The notes below the pieces were generated by a model, which was not told where the DNA came from, searched no databases, and was given only the letters and a program-made list of their open reading frames with translations. From positions 1 through 64,000 of the forward strand of contig ML014176.1 in assembly GCA_003615045.1 (NCBI GenBank): DNA of 64,000 nt. Reading direction: 5' to 3'. Origin of the DNA: Caulochytrium protostelioides. Taxonomy: Eukaryota; Chytridiomycota; Caulochytriomycetes; Caulochytriales; Caulochytriaceae. Position numbers and translations under genes: made by a program. The first letter of the stretch is position 1. Each line of letters begins with the position of its first letter. Shown in pieces: positions 8,501-17,827 of the stretch.

Positions 8501-10717
8501 ATCCTGTTTCCCCTCGGGGTCGTCGACGACAGTCCGCCCGCGACGGCGCGTGTCGCGCAACCCCTCCCGTCCACCGGAGGCCCTTCGTCGGGGCCCGCCG
8601 GCGGTCTCGCAGCCGCCGCCTCGAGTGAGGATGCCGACGCTGGCGCCGACGGCCCTCACGCGGCGCCCGGCCGCCGCTTCTCATACGTTGGCGAGGACTG
8701 CCTGTATGCCACGTTCGACCAGATTGGATTTCTGACGCGGCTGCTCCACCCGTTTGCGCCGGCGCATGCGAGAGGGGATGCGTCCTCGTTGGCCTCGTCC
8801 TCGTCCGCCGCCGCCGCCGCCTCCGCGGTCCCCGCGACCCACGACCCCGTCTCATCGACCGCGTCGTCACCGCATTCCCGTTCGCATGCAGTGTTGCCTC
8901 CGCATCCGCCAGGCCATGGGCATGATCATGATCATGGGCATGGGCATAGGCATGGACATGGACACCTGCACGATACGACAGCGCCTCCAGCCATGACGAC
9001 GCGGCCGCCCAGTGCGATTTTGGAGGAACAGCTGAGCGCGCGCGTCGAAACGATCCTCAGGGTCCTCAAAATCGCGCTGGCGCGACCGGGCACGGCCGTG
9101 CTGTTCAGTGACCTCGTGGCGAGCCCCGCGCTGGACGCCGTCAACCAGCGCGCGGCCTGGACGTGCCGCCGCCGGTTCAAGCACTGCGTGCAGCTCATGC
9201 ACGGGCTCGCGCTCGGCGCGATGATCCGGCCCTTCCGCACCTCGATCCAGACCAATCTGCTCCCGGCCTCGCTCCCGAACGCGCACTACCGCTTCCCGCC
9301 GGGCTTCGACCGCGTTCACAGCGCCGTCGTCCGCCGCTTCCTCGACGCGCTGCCCGACTGGCTCGGGCCGCACGGCCTCACCCACCCGGCGACCGCGATG
9401 CACGAGCGCATCTTGCTCCTCGAGCTGCTCTACCACATCCTGATCACCCGGCCCCACGACTCCTCCGCCGTCATGGCGGCCGTCCACGACGCGTTCCCGT
9501 GGTCGTGGGCCTTCGACGCGCTGCTGGGGCCGCAGGCGTCCTGCTCGCTCTTTACCAACGCCATGTTCAAGCTCATGCACCGCTTCGCGACGCGCGGCTC
9601 CGCTGCCTTCGGCCGCACGCTCGCCGCTAGCGGCTTTCTTCGCCGCGCTGCCCGCGCTTACACCGACCCGGGCGCCCGCCACATCGACCGCGGCAACCTC
9701 GCCTGCCTCTTTGCCACGCTCCACCTCCTCACCCAGCGCGACCCCGACGACGTGCTCGCGCTGGCCCTGCTGGGCGAATCCCCGCGCCGCACGCCGCTCT
9801 TTGACCGCGCCTTCGTCCGCCGTCTCGACACCGACTTCCGCCGCATCCTCGGGATGCCTCCGCGGCCCGCGGCATCGACCGGCGCCCACGCCGCGGCAGA
9901 CGCCGACGAGGACGCTGCCGCGGCCCCCGCGGCGGCGGGCTCCACGGACCCTGCCGCGCCCCCGTCGGAGCTGGGCCGATCGCCGGTCCCGCCGCCGCAT
10001 GCGGCTGCCGCCCACAGCGCCGCGCCCACCGCCGCCGCTGCCGCCGCGGAGCCGACCACGCGCACGGCACTCGGTCCGGGCGACGCCGCCACGACCACCG
10101 TCGATCCCGCCGCGACCGCTGCGTCCGCCGCGTCTACCGCGTCCTTCTTCGGCGCATTGCACGACTTCAAGTCAAAGGTGCGCTCGTCGCTGGCTGCGGC
10201 TGTTTCGAGCGCCGCAGGGACGCCGCTGGCTGCGACCGCGCCGCCGGCGTCGCCCAAGACGCCGCCTCCCGCGGTCTCGACGTCCTCCGCGGCGGCGGCG
10301 GGCGGCGCGGGCGCCGTCCCTGCGGCGCGGTTCGGCAGCGCGCACTTCCCCATCCTCGCCGCCGAGCGGCGCGACTTCCTGCCGAGCGACGCGGACGGCG
10401 CCGACGAGGCGCTGTCGCTGACGGGTCTGCTCGCGTTTAAGCTCGGCGTGCAGGCTCGGGCCCCCGCGTCGCTCGCGATGACGATGTCGACGCCGACGTC
10501 CGAGCTGGGCGCGTTTCCCCTGCCGGCGGGCGCGTCGCCGCTCCTCGCGGCCGATGACGGCGCGGCGCGTGCGGTCGCTGCGGCGGCCGCGATGCCCGTG
10601 CCCATGGACGTCGACCCGCCGCTCGCATCGGCCCATGCGTCGCCCCGCGGGGGCCTATCGGCCCCTCCAGCGTCGGCATCGACAGCATCGACGTCCTCCG
10701 TGGCCATGTCATCCTGA
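5549..10717 (+). CDS. SAPS-family (Sit4/PP6-associated) protein, divergent
   Basis: A 1722-residue protein. The first ~770 residues are disordered Pro/Ala/Ser-rich sequence, apart from a short ordered-looking island at about 414-470. From about 777 to 1435 it resembles the SAPS helical repeat family, the regulatory subunits of Sit4/PP6-type phosphatases. The cues are a KLLELLTSPQSTVMTLL segment, MHERILLLELLYHILITR (matching the family's VVELIAELL helix), a following FPWSW...FTNAMFKLMHRF segment (matching the HPWNNF...N region), and a final FVRRLDTDFRRILG resembling the family's end. Long Ser/Pro and His-rich insertions interrupt the domain. The start is the first ATG in the frame. Identity rests on segment order and pattern, not strong identity; another HEAT/ARM-type protein remains possible. 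Confidence 0.6.
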   Translation: MSDASAGRSVFSAAATRAVPPATAGTPPAPVPAPSRVPTRATNASAMAAPSTSPPPASSSATATGVPMAPMPEPGRPLRRASGSLRHDAAAAAAAATAAASGRHPPSPPPPPPPPPLHPSTASRVASRPAEAAPAAALAASALNRDHVSRAIERLMRFSERGPRQGLARTAARGSRSGPAGGLAGGPAAPPAAPPAFPAASVAASADAPPAHAPAASAAMPAVRPGDPSPPRPPLRPYASADSGLAAQPPPRRTTSASPRAAGAATVAAAAAERDRSMPPPPRPGLSRGGGAPALPRHAAPSPLPGLPRGLAGPGAGLPAGPAPLAAAAATVALRVAPPWDTTPSAATTAAPAAHERRLMPAVASSTPGASAPLGRPYAPPRFDGRASSAVGGVSHGGTPLNVPRLPVGPAKPVIYQDIPYAAVEAAKRQIGQMAPSMPVLDPGTHAVTSRVTNLPLLNVNELFLLVRENRDARPRPGVSGGDHDGEFGDTEAHDGAVSDEARLAPSLPKPRSQRRRASTGGSAKDGADPRRDGAPLPRSTAAPTTAPMGGADGAAAVAAVTPRRPVHATSDAASASTATASAHGYDERERKSPRLELTHDASWFGATDHHAHPVILLPSDLQAAGGDGGRGVAAGAAAPAAEPASALVVGAAAPPPSPPPPPPAYAHAPSATDLSKRGRSDDRPASNMASSSASASASASASPSSTLGKHGLSPDVKAHDTDGARRSSLSSLSTPLSTDARETTRRGDKSQSPQRTAAVLRTPPYDAAAMPVPPTQWVLDGDGVPPFASWTEDQRQIIQLFAHFLDLPAPMLDGSLMGCLSSHETLTCMLQFITRPSGFDPPVLAIPAPEVWRKRGPSAMAAASPEAYVATVRSFKLLELLTSPQSTVMTLLRHQSDLIMAHLLESQAPGAEANLFHVHRLTRFILNLQGTTYALKPACHDPARRHRHGWACWFARFWQADPRRLLQLEHVITEPIVTDLLLGILFPLGVVDDSPPATARVAQPLPSTGGPSSGPAGGLAAAASSEDADAGADGPHAAPGRRFSYVGEDCLYATFDQIGFLTRLLHPFAPAHARGDASSLASSSSAAAAASAVPATHDPVSSTASSPHSRSHAVLPPHPPGHGHDHDHGHGHRHGHGHLHDTTAPPAMTTRPPSAILEEQLSARVETILRVLKIALARPGTAVLFSDLVASPALDAVNQRAAWTCRRRFKHCVQLMHGLALGAMIRPFRTSIQTNLLPASLPNAHYRFPPGFDRVHSAVVRRFLDALPDWLGPHGLTHPATAMHERILLLELLYHILITRPHDSSAVMAAVHDAFPWSWAFDALLGPQASCSLFTNAMFKLMHRFATRGSAAFGRTLAASGFLRRAARAYTDPGARHIDRGNLACLFATLHLLTQRDPDDVLALALLGESPRRTPLFDRAFVRRLDTDFRRILGMPPRPAASTGAHAAADADEDAAAAPAAAGSTDPAAPPSELGRSPVPPPHAAAAHSAAPTAAAAAAEPTTRTALGPGDAATTTVDPAATAASAASTASFFGALHDFKSKVRSSLAAAVSSAAGTPLAATAPPASPKTPPPAVSTSSAAAAGGAGAVPAARFGSAHFPILAAERRDFLPSDADGADEALSLTGLLAFKLGVQARAPASLAMTMSTPTSELGAFPLPAGASPLLAADDGAARAVAAAAAMPVPMDVDPPLASAHASPRGGLSAPPASASTASTSSVAMSS
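6958..6989. repeat. Perfect 32-bp GC palindrome within CDS
   Basis: Two 16-bp arms (left arm CCGAGACGCCCGGCCG) meet with no spacer, giving a perfect inverted repeat. It lies in frame in the disordered N-terminal half of the SAPS-like protein (about residues 470-480). I see no target-site duplication around it. Confidence 0.95.
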
Positions 10718-10830
10718 CCGCTGCCCAAGCGATGATCAGCATGGCGTTGCTGTGTGCAGACAGTGTTATAATTTATCGCGAGTTCAAAGAAGATGTTATA
10801 AAAATAGGGCGGATGGGGAGTGTTCATGAC

Positions 10831-13800
10831 TTACGCGGCCGGCAGGGGCGGGTCAACGAGGGTCAGCTGCAGCTGGAGCCGCTGGGCCGCCTCGGGGCCC
10901 TGGTGGACGATTTCGATATGGACCTTGATCTTCTGGAAGAGGGCGAGTTTGCCCGCGCGCGTCTGAGACGCGGCGTCCGCGGGCCACGTGATGGCGATGT
11001 CCTTTTCGTCAAAGTCGCATTTCGCGAGACTCGCCTTGGGCAGCACGACGGCGTTCTCGATGCCGTACTTGGGGATGAGCACAATGACGGCGTTCTTGAG
11101 CACGCGCAGGATGTAGGCCTCCTCGGTCGCAGGCTTGTTACGGAAAAAGAGGTTCGTGAACAGCACAATCGACGCGCGCGACGCCATCTGCGCGTTGCGG
11201 TGGCGTACATTCAGCACGTCCGCGAGCCGCTTCATGCGGTCCTTGTCCGTCAGATGCGCCATGTCCCCGGTCATCACCATTGTCTCAAGCCCCTTCGTCG
11301 CAACCGTCGACGACGACGACGACGACGACGACGACGCTTTCAGTGCTGAGCCCGCAGCGGCATCGATATCGGTGGCGGCGACGCGGGCGAGCTGCCCATC
11401 GCGCAAGATCGCGGCATGCAGCATACGGTGCACGATCAGATCCGCATACCGCCGGATCGGCGACGTGAAGTGGGTGTAGATGTCCGTCGCAAGGCCGTAG
11501 TGCCAGTACCCGCTCGGATTGACCGAGCCGGCGCAGATGTAAGCGGCTTGCTGCATGCATCGCGTGGTCATGATGCGCACGAGCTTGTTGAAGTAGGGAT
11601 CTTCTGGGAGCTGGATGGCGTCCAGGGAGTCGCTCAGGTGTTTCGAGGTATCGACGACCATGGGGAAACCGCGCTGGCCGACGGCGCGGATGAGGGCGTC
11701 GAACCGGTTGGATGGCGGGGCCGGGTGGCAGCGTAGCATGGCGGCGTCCGGGAACGCCTGCTGGATCTTGCGCGCGACATGGATGTTGGCGAGCAGCATG
11801 AACTCCTCGACGAGCTGGTTACTCTCCATCAGCTCCTTCATCTCGACATCGACGGGGTCCTGCTGCTCCTTGTCGTCGAGGCGGAACTTGACCTCGGGGC
11901 TCGCTAGCGTGACGGCGCCCGCGGCGATGCGTCGCTTGCGCAGCGCCTTGGCCAGCTGGTTGAGAAGCCGGACATTCGTGCTGAGCGTGTCGTTCATGCT
12001 CGTGTCGTTGATGCGGGCCTGCGCCTCGTCATACGTGAAGCTGGCCTGCGAGCGGATCATGGACTTGTGGAACCGCGTCGAGACGACCTCGCCCGCCGGC
12101 GTCATCTCCCACACACACGAGAACGCGAGCCGGTCGACGTTCGACCGCAGACTGCACAGGTTCGTGCCCAGCAGCGTCGGCAGCATGTCGATGCGCTTGT
12201 CCACCAGATAGACGGACGTGCAGCGCTGGCTCGCCTCGATGTCCATCGGCGTGTCGGGCTTGACAAAGTAGCTCACGTCCGCAATATGCACGCCCGCCTC
12301 GATGTTGCCGTTGGGGAGGGGCCGCGCGTGGAGCGCGTCGTCGATGTCCGTGCATCCGGGCGGGTCGATCGAGCAGATGGCCAGGTGACGCAGGTCGACG
12401 CGGTCAGGCTTATCGATCGTGTCCACGTCGACCGTCCACCGGTCGCCCTGGTGCGGCAGGCACGCGAGCACACGCGCGTTGAAGGGCGCGTGTGCGATGT
12501 CGTGCTCGAGCAGGAGCGCCTCGGACTCGGCGGCACGGTCGCCGACGGCACCCAGCACTCGGACAAAGTGGCCCGTCGGGTACCGCGAGTTCTGGGGCCA
12601 CGCGTCGAGCGCGACGACAATGCGCTGCCCGAGCAGGTGGCGCAGCTGCCGCGTGCGGACGCGGACCTTCGGCATGCGCTTGTCGATCGGCCAGAAGAAA
12701 GCCGACTGGATCGGGTCGATCACGTGCTCGCGCGCCGCGTCCACGTGCTGCTTGAACCCGGGCGGCGCCTCGAGTGTGCCGCAAAGCGGGCGCCAGTTGC
12801 GCTTCACGATGCCCACCACGCGTGCCGTCGGCATCAACAGCGACTCTGACGACGCCTTCGCGGACGTCGGCTTCAGCTGCGCGGCCGAGTCAGCCAGATC
12901 GTCGCGCGTCAGAGCGCCCTTGCGGCGGCGACGCTTCGACGGCGGCGGCTTGGCGCCATCTTTCACCGAGGCGTTGGCATCAGCGGCGGCGTCGTCGTCG
13001 TCGTCGTCGTCGTCATCGTCATCGACGGCGTCGGCGTCGCTGCCGACGGCTTCGTCATCATCTTCTTGTTCCTGGACCTTGGAGACGATGGACTTCCACT
13101 GCTCTTTGGGGAAGAGCTGGAACGCGACGACGTCGCCGTCCATGGCGCGGTTGAGGTCCATCCGCCCGCTGATGAGGACCTCGACGCGCTGCTTGTTCAC
13201 GTCGGCGAGCAGCGTCGCTTCCTGGAAGTTGTGCGGGCTGATGTGCAGCGTGCCCATCTGGTAGACGCCCGTGGCGATGCCCGCCTGGATGCTCGCAGGC
13301 GCCGCATGCTCGGGATAGACGGTGGCGAGGCGGCTTGCGTCCGCGACCGCGTCCTTACTCGACGGCGCCGTCGGGTCATCCCCGGCCGCGCCGAGCATGT
13401 CCAGCAGCGGCACGCTGCCGGGCAGCTTCTGGACGAAGTCGCGCAGCGACAGCGCCGGGATCCCGTCATTGACGGCGAGCTGGCGGTTGGCCACATCGTT
13501 CGTGACCAGGACGGCGCCCAAGTGGAGGGCGGCGAGGTGCGCGTTGTACCACTGGACCGCGCGGCGGATGGCGCGGTCGTTGCGGTCGTTGGGCGACTCG
13601 GCGACGGCCGTCGTAGACGCCGTCGCCGCTTCGCCCCCGGACGCCGCCGCCGCCGTGGACGCGGACGTGCCGGATGCCGTGTTAATCAGCTGGCTACCTG
13701 GCTCCGGGACATACGTCTCGGCATGGAAATCGTTCGAAAAGACATAGAAGTGGCGGTCCGGGTCGTCGATCAAGCGGCGCACGCGCTGGAAGCACTGGAA

Positions 13801-14239
13801 CGAGCGGTGGCGCAGCTCTTCCAGGACCGTCTGGAGAATCACGAGATTCGAGATCGACGGGTGCTCAATGACGTCCAGATGGTGGAACAGGACGTTGGTG
13901 TCCGGAACAATGTACTCGCCGACCTGGGAGCCCGGAAACGGCGGGAGCGCCTCCGCCAGGTTCGCCCGCTTACACGGCGTGCATGTCGTGCATGCTTTGC
14001 TGCCGCATGCGATGTCCGTCCGCAAGTCTATCGTCGCAAAAAAAAAGTAGCATAATCCGGAAAGCAGAGGCATGCGAGGTGAGGATGATGGAATGCTAAC
14101 GCACGTGCGAATGGACGGGGTACACGCCGATGTCTGTCGGACGATCCGCGGGTCACTTACAGTGTTCCTTGACGATTTTGGCCACGGAGCCCTTCTTGGT
14201 CTTGCGCAAGAAGACGTGGTTATGCAGCATGCCCGGCAT
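10831..14239 (-). CDS. DIS3: Exosome 3'-5' exo/endoribonuclease DIS3 (Rrp44)
   Basis: Catalytic subunit of the RNA exosome. There are two exons: 14239-14161 and 14027-10831. The junction restores the conserved ...KIVKEHY-LRTDIACGSKAC N-terminus, giving 1091 residues. Order: the N-terminal Cys-rich motif (CGSKACTTCTPC); a PIN endonuclease domain starting near residue 65 (VPDTNVLFHHLD); cold-shock domains; an RNB exonuclease domain with the catalytic acidic cluster GCTDIDDALH and GVHIADVSYFV, LPTLLGTNLCSL and FTSPIRRYADLIVHR; and a C-terminal S1-like domain. The length is slightly above the usual ~960-1000 because of an acidic Asp-run insertion between the PIN and cold-shock regions and a poly-Ser run near the RNB end. 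The start could instead be the Met three codons later (14230), which looks more like animal DIS3. It lies downstream of UTP3 on the same strand. Confidence 0.95.
14028..14160 (-). other. DIS3 intron (133 bp)
   Basis: Donor GTAAGT, acceptor GATAG preceded by a T-run. Splicing joins CAC-T to AC-TTG in phase, restoring His-Tyr-Leu of the conserved DIS3 N-terminus. Confidence 0.9.
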
Positions 14240-15070
14240 GACGGGATCGGTCCGCTCAGGCGTCGAGAGAGCGGTCGGTGCAGAGGAAGCGGAGCGATGC
14301 GACCGAAGCGATAGCCGGCGAGAAAGCGCGGGTGTTGCACCGCGCTGCGCCTGAGCGTGGGCGCGTATCAGAAGCGTCGGCTGCGCGCAAGTGGCAGATG
14401 GAACAGCCAGCAGGTGACTCCGTCGGTCGATGATGGCCGTCGGCTCGGAAGAAACGATCCTGTCAAGCGAGCAAGCCGCGGGCGGAAGAGACGGCCGGGC
14501 AGCGGCGAGAGCGGAGTTTGGCGGGTCCGAGGTCCGAGGGAGCGAGCGCGAGCATGAGTCAACAAAGCGTGACGTTTTGTCAAGCACGACTCTCGCGTCG
14601 GCTTGGATCACCCGCGCTCGGCATCACCGATGGGAAGCGGCCGCCGCAGTGGCACACGACGCAACCGCAGATGAACCCAGCGGGTACTTCCTGTTGGCGG
14701 CCGCGCGTTTTCCGTGGTGACCGCCAGAGTGAGGCCGAGCGCGGCGCTGGGCATGGCTGCGCCTCTTTCGCATTCGCCATCGCCTCCCCCCTATTCCCCG
14801 CTCCGCCAGGGACCCCGCTCACTCCGACCGGCTTCGCCACGTCGGCGTATCTCGGACGGGCGGCCTCTCCGTACTTGCCGATCCCCTGTTCCGGAGAGGG
14901 TGGCGAATAGCCAGACATTGATCAGGATCGCTTCCATACGCAGCGCGGTTTGCCCCGATGCCTTCACGCGCCGTTACTCCGCCAGGTGACGATCATTCAA
15001 AAGAAAACGGATAAATAAGACAGATGGCAGCCAAAGAGGCGAGAAGCCCATATCGAGAAATAATTGGGGA
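14240..15070. other. UTP3-DIS3 intergenic region
   Basis: Between the UTP3 stop and the DIS3 start, both on the minus strand. It should hold the DIS3 promoter and UTP3 3' UTR. I see no gene or RNA. Confidence 0.5.
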
Positions 15071-17827
15071 CTAGAAGCGTGTGGACGCGGTAAAGTCGCG
15101 GCGGATACCCGTCGTCTCGCCCTGATAGGCGCCGAGCGAGGCGGGGTCCTTGACCAGGCGCTTCGTCGAGCCGAGACGCTTGAGTTTCTTTTCGAACTTC
15201 TTGCGGCGCGCGACACGCGGGTTGCGCTTCTCGGCGCCCTTCCGCTTGGACTGGAGGATGTGCAGCGCCTTGTTGGTGACCATGCGCCAGTTGGCCGCGC
15301 GCGGCGCACCGTCCTCGCCCACCTCGCCGTCGTCGCCATCGGCGTGCTTGTGGTCGGTAACGCCCATTGTCGCGTGCGCCGCGCGATCGGCACGGCGGCC
15401 CTGCTTGCGCTCCTTCTTGGCCGCCTCCTTGGCCGTCTTGGTTTTTTTGGTCTGCTCCAGCACGTCAAGGTAGTACTGCTCGTCCGGCGTCAGCGCCGCG
15501 CCCGCCTTTGTCAGGAAAGCGTGCTCGTCCTCGAGCTTGCCGGCGCCGGACTTGCGTTTCTTGGAGGCGATCGACGTCGATGCCGACGGCGTCTCGGCGG
15601 CCGGCAGCGGACGGAACACGTCGTCGCCGCCGGCGGAGCCCGCTTCGAGCGCCGCTTGCTTCGTGGCGCGTGCCGCGCGCGACGCCGATTTTTCCTGCTC
15701 GGCCTCTTCGGGCGTGAGCACAACTTTGCCGAACTTGTCGCGCAGCGGCAGGTCCATGTCGCCGTGCAGGCTGCGCTTGCGGTCGCTCGCGCTCGGTGCG
15801 GACGGCTGCTGCGAGAGGCGCGTCAAGTGGAAGGCCGCATTGCGGCGGCTCTGGCGCTGCTGCTCCATCTCCTCGCGGAGCTCCTGCGCCACGGCGCTGC
15901 GCGCGCCGCTCGCGCTACTGCGCTTCGCCATTTCGGCCGCCAGGCGACTCTCATACTTGGCGTCGGCGTACGTCGGCAGATCCGACAGACCCAGCAGGTC
16001 CGCGGCATGCGCCATGCTGTCGTCGGCCATCTCCGTATCGCTGTCTGACATCGAAGCGTCACTTTGGTTGCTGTCACTCGCGGCGGAAGCGGAGTCCTCG
16101 CCGGCTTCGGAGTTGACGTCACTGGCGTCCTCCTCGTCGCTCTTGGCTTCGGCCAGCTTCTTCGCTACCGCAGCGGTATGTTTCACTTGCGCCAACAACC
16201 GCTGCTGCTGCTGCTTCGACGTCGGGTGCTCCGCGGCCTCGGCGACCATTGCTTCGGCCTGCGCCGCGGCGACGGCGGTCGGCCGCGCGGCGGAGAAGGA
16301 CGCGACGATCTCCGCGACGGGCGCGTCGCCGAACTCCTCGAGCAGGTCAATGATCACGGGTACCAGCGGCTTCGTGTTGTCGCCCTCGGTCGTGCCCTCG
16401 ACCTTCGTCTCAATCTGGCGGATCTGCTGGCGCAGCGTCGCGATGTGCGCGTCGCACCGCGCCGTCTTGTCGGCCAGGGACGCCACGGCGGCCGTGCCGT
16501 GGGCCGTGGTCGCACGCAGCGCGAGGTAGGCGAGCGCATAGATAAGGAACTGCGTGAGCAGATCGTATTTGAGGCGCAGGTAGATCAGCGCCGCCGACTC
16601 GAGCGGGTCCTCCATCGCGCTCGCGCAGACGTTATAGGACGCGACGACCAGGCGGTGCATCAAATGGCGCTCCTCCGAGCGAACGTGGAACTCGTCCAGC
16701 AGCTCCAGAATCTCAGGCGCGTCGCGCTTCACGAGCGTCAGCTGCGCCTTCGTGATCGGCGTTGCCAGCTGGTCCGCGAGCGTCAACGGCTTTGTCTCGC
16801 CCGGCGTCGCCCCGGAAGCGGAGGCTAAAGCAGCCTTCTTGGCAGCCTTTTTGCTCGGCTTCGTCGAGGCAGCCGACGCTACAGGAGCGACCGCCGGCGG
16901 GATGTCCCCAAGAATATCGTCGAAACCACCGGCGAGCGCGTCGGCCGGCTGCACAAAGACGCTCAGGTCTAGGTGGTCCTGGGCCAAGAGATTGGCGGCG
17001 CCCGCGGCGCCGTCCGCCGATCCCGCAGCGGCCGCCGAGGACGGTTCCGCGACGCCGGCCAGGTCACCGAGGAAGTCATCCTCAGCCATGTCGGCCAGCT
17101 GGGCCTGCTGCACGCGCCGCGCCTCCTTCAGCTCCTCCTTGGCAGCCTCTTCGGCGTCGTCGTCGTCGGACGCGCGGTCGTCGCCGACCTGGTAGAACAC
17201 GTTGCGCGTCGCGCCCCACGCGCGGCGGTCGGCCTTCCGTCCGTCCGCGTTCAGCACGAGCGCATCGTCGTCCTCGACCGCGTCGTCGGAGTCGTCGGAG
17301 TCGGCCGCGTCAGAGTCGGCATCGGAGTCGGAGTCGGAGTCGGCGGCGCCACGGCGCTTGGCCTTGCCGAACTCGCGCTGGAGCGCCTCGAGCTCGGCGA
17401 CTTCCTTGGCGAGCTGGCGGTCTTCTTCCTCGAGGGCTTTTAGATCGACGCCGTCGTCGGCGTCCTCGTCGGCGACCGCATCGACGCCGTCGTCGTCGCT
17501 GCCGTGGCCCTTGCGGCGCCACGGCGCAAGGACTTCCATGTCGCGCGCCGCATGGCGCTCGCGGTGCTGCTCCCAGTCGCTGTCGGCGGCGTCCGAGTCG
17601 TCGCCGGCGCCGGCTGCGCCGCCGCGGGCGCGGGCATAGGCATTGTCGTCCTCGTCGCTGAGCGCACCGAAGGCATCGGCACGGTCGCGGTGGGTCACGC
17701 GGCTCGCTTCCTTAAAGGAAAGCGTGTCGGTATCCGGGTTGTAGTTGCGCGCAGGCTTGGCAGGCGCGAGACCGCCGCCGGTCAGCTTGTTGCTGGGGGC
17801 GGCGACGCCCTTGTTTTTGCGGCCCAT
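15071..17827 (-). CDS. UTP3: U3 snoRNP / SSU processome protein UTP3 (SAS10)
   Basis: A 918-residue nucleolar protein of the Sas10/Utp3 family, which acts in early 18S pre-rRNA processing. An acidic N-terminal third leads to the conserved Sas10/Utp3 helical domain (about 352-440; LVKRDAPEILELLDEF, then YLRLKYDLLTQFLIYALAYLALRA cut by position). A long charged middle follows. The diagnostic basic C-terminal Sas10 domain (about 845-918) contains RNPRVARRKKFEKKLKRLGS and ends YQGETTGIRRDFTASTRF. It is longer than yeast Utp3 (~610) owing to acidic and Ala/Ser insertions. The start at MGRKNKG is the first ATG. It is upstream of and co-oriented with DIS3. Confidence 0.93.
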   Translation of the reverse strand: MGRKNKGVAAPSNKLTGGGLAPAKPARNYNPDTDTLSFKEASRVTHRDRADAFGALSDEDDNAYARARGGAAGAGDDSDAADSDWEQHRERHAARDMEVLAPWRRKGHGSDDDGVDAVADEDADDGVDLKALEEEDRQLAKEVAELEALQREFGKAKRRGAADSDSDSDADSDAADSDDSDDAVEDDDALVLNADGRKADRRAWGATRNVFYQVGDDRASDDDDAEEAAKEELKEARRVQQAQLADMAEDDFLGDLAGVAEPSSAAAAGSADGAAGAANLLAQDHLDLSVFVQPADALAGGFDDILGDIPPAVAPVASAASTKPSKKAAKKAALASASGATPGETKPLTLADQLATPITKAQLTLVKRDAPEILELLDEFHVRSEERHLMHRLVVASYNVCASAMEDPLESAALIYLRLKYDLLTQFLIYALAYLALRATTAHGTAAVASLADKTARCDAHIATLRQQIRQIETKVEGTTEGDNTKPLVPVIIDLLEEFGDAPVAEIVASFSAARPTAVAAAQAEAMVAEAAEHPTSKQQQQRLLAQVKHTAAVAKKLAEAKSDEEDASDVNSEAGEDSASAASDSNQSDASMSDSDTEMADDSMAHAADLLGLSDLPTYADAKYESRLAAEMAKRSSASGARSAVAQELREEMEQQRQSRRNAAFHLTRLSQQPSAPSASDRKRSLHGDMDLPLRDKFGKVVLTPEEAEQEKSASRAARATKQAALEAGSAGGDDVFRPLPAAETPSASTSIASKKRKSGAGKLEDEHAFLTKAGAALTPDEQYYLDVLEQTKKTKTAKEAAKKERKQGRRADRAAHATMGVTDHKHADGDDGEVGEDGAPRAANWRMVTNKALHILQSKRKGAEKRNPRVARRKKFEKKLKRLGSTKRLVKDPASLGAYQGETTGIRRDFTASTRF

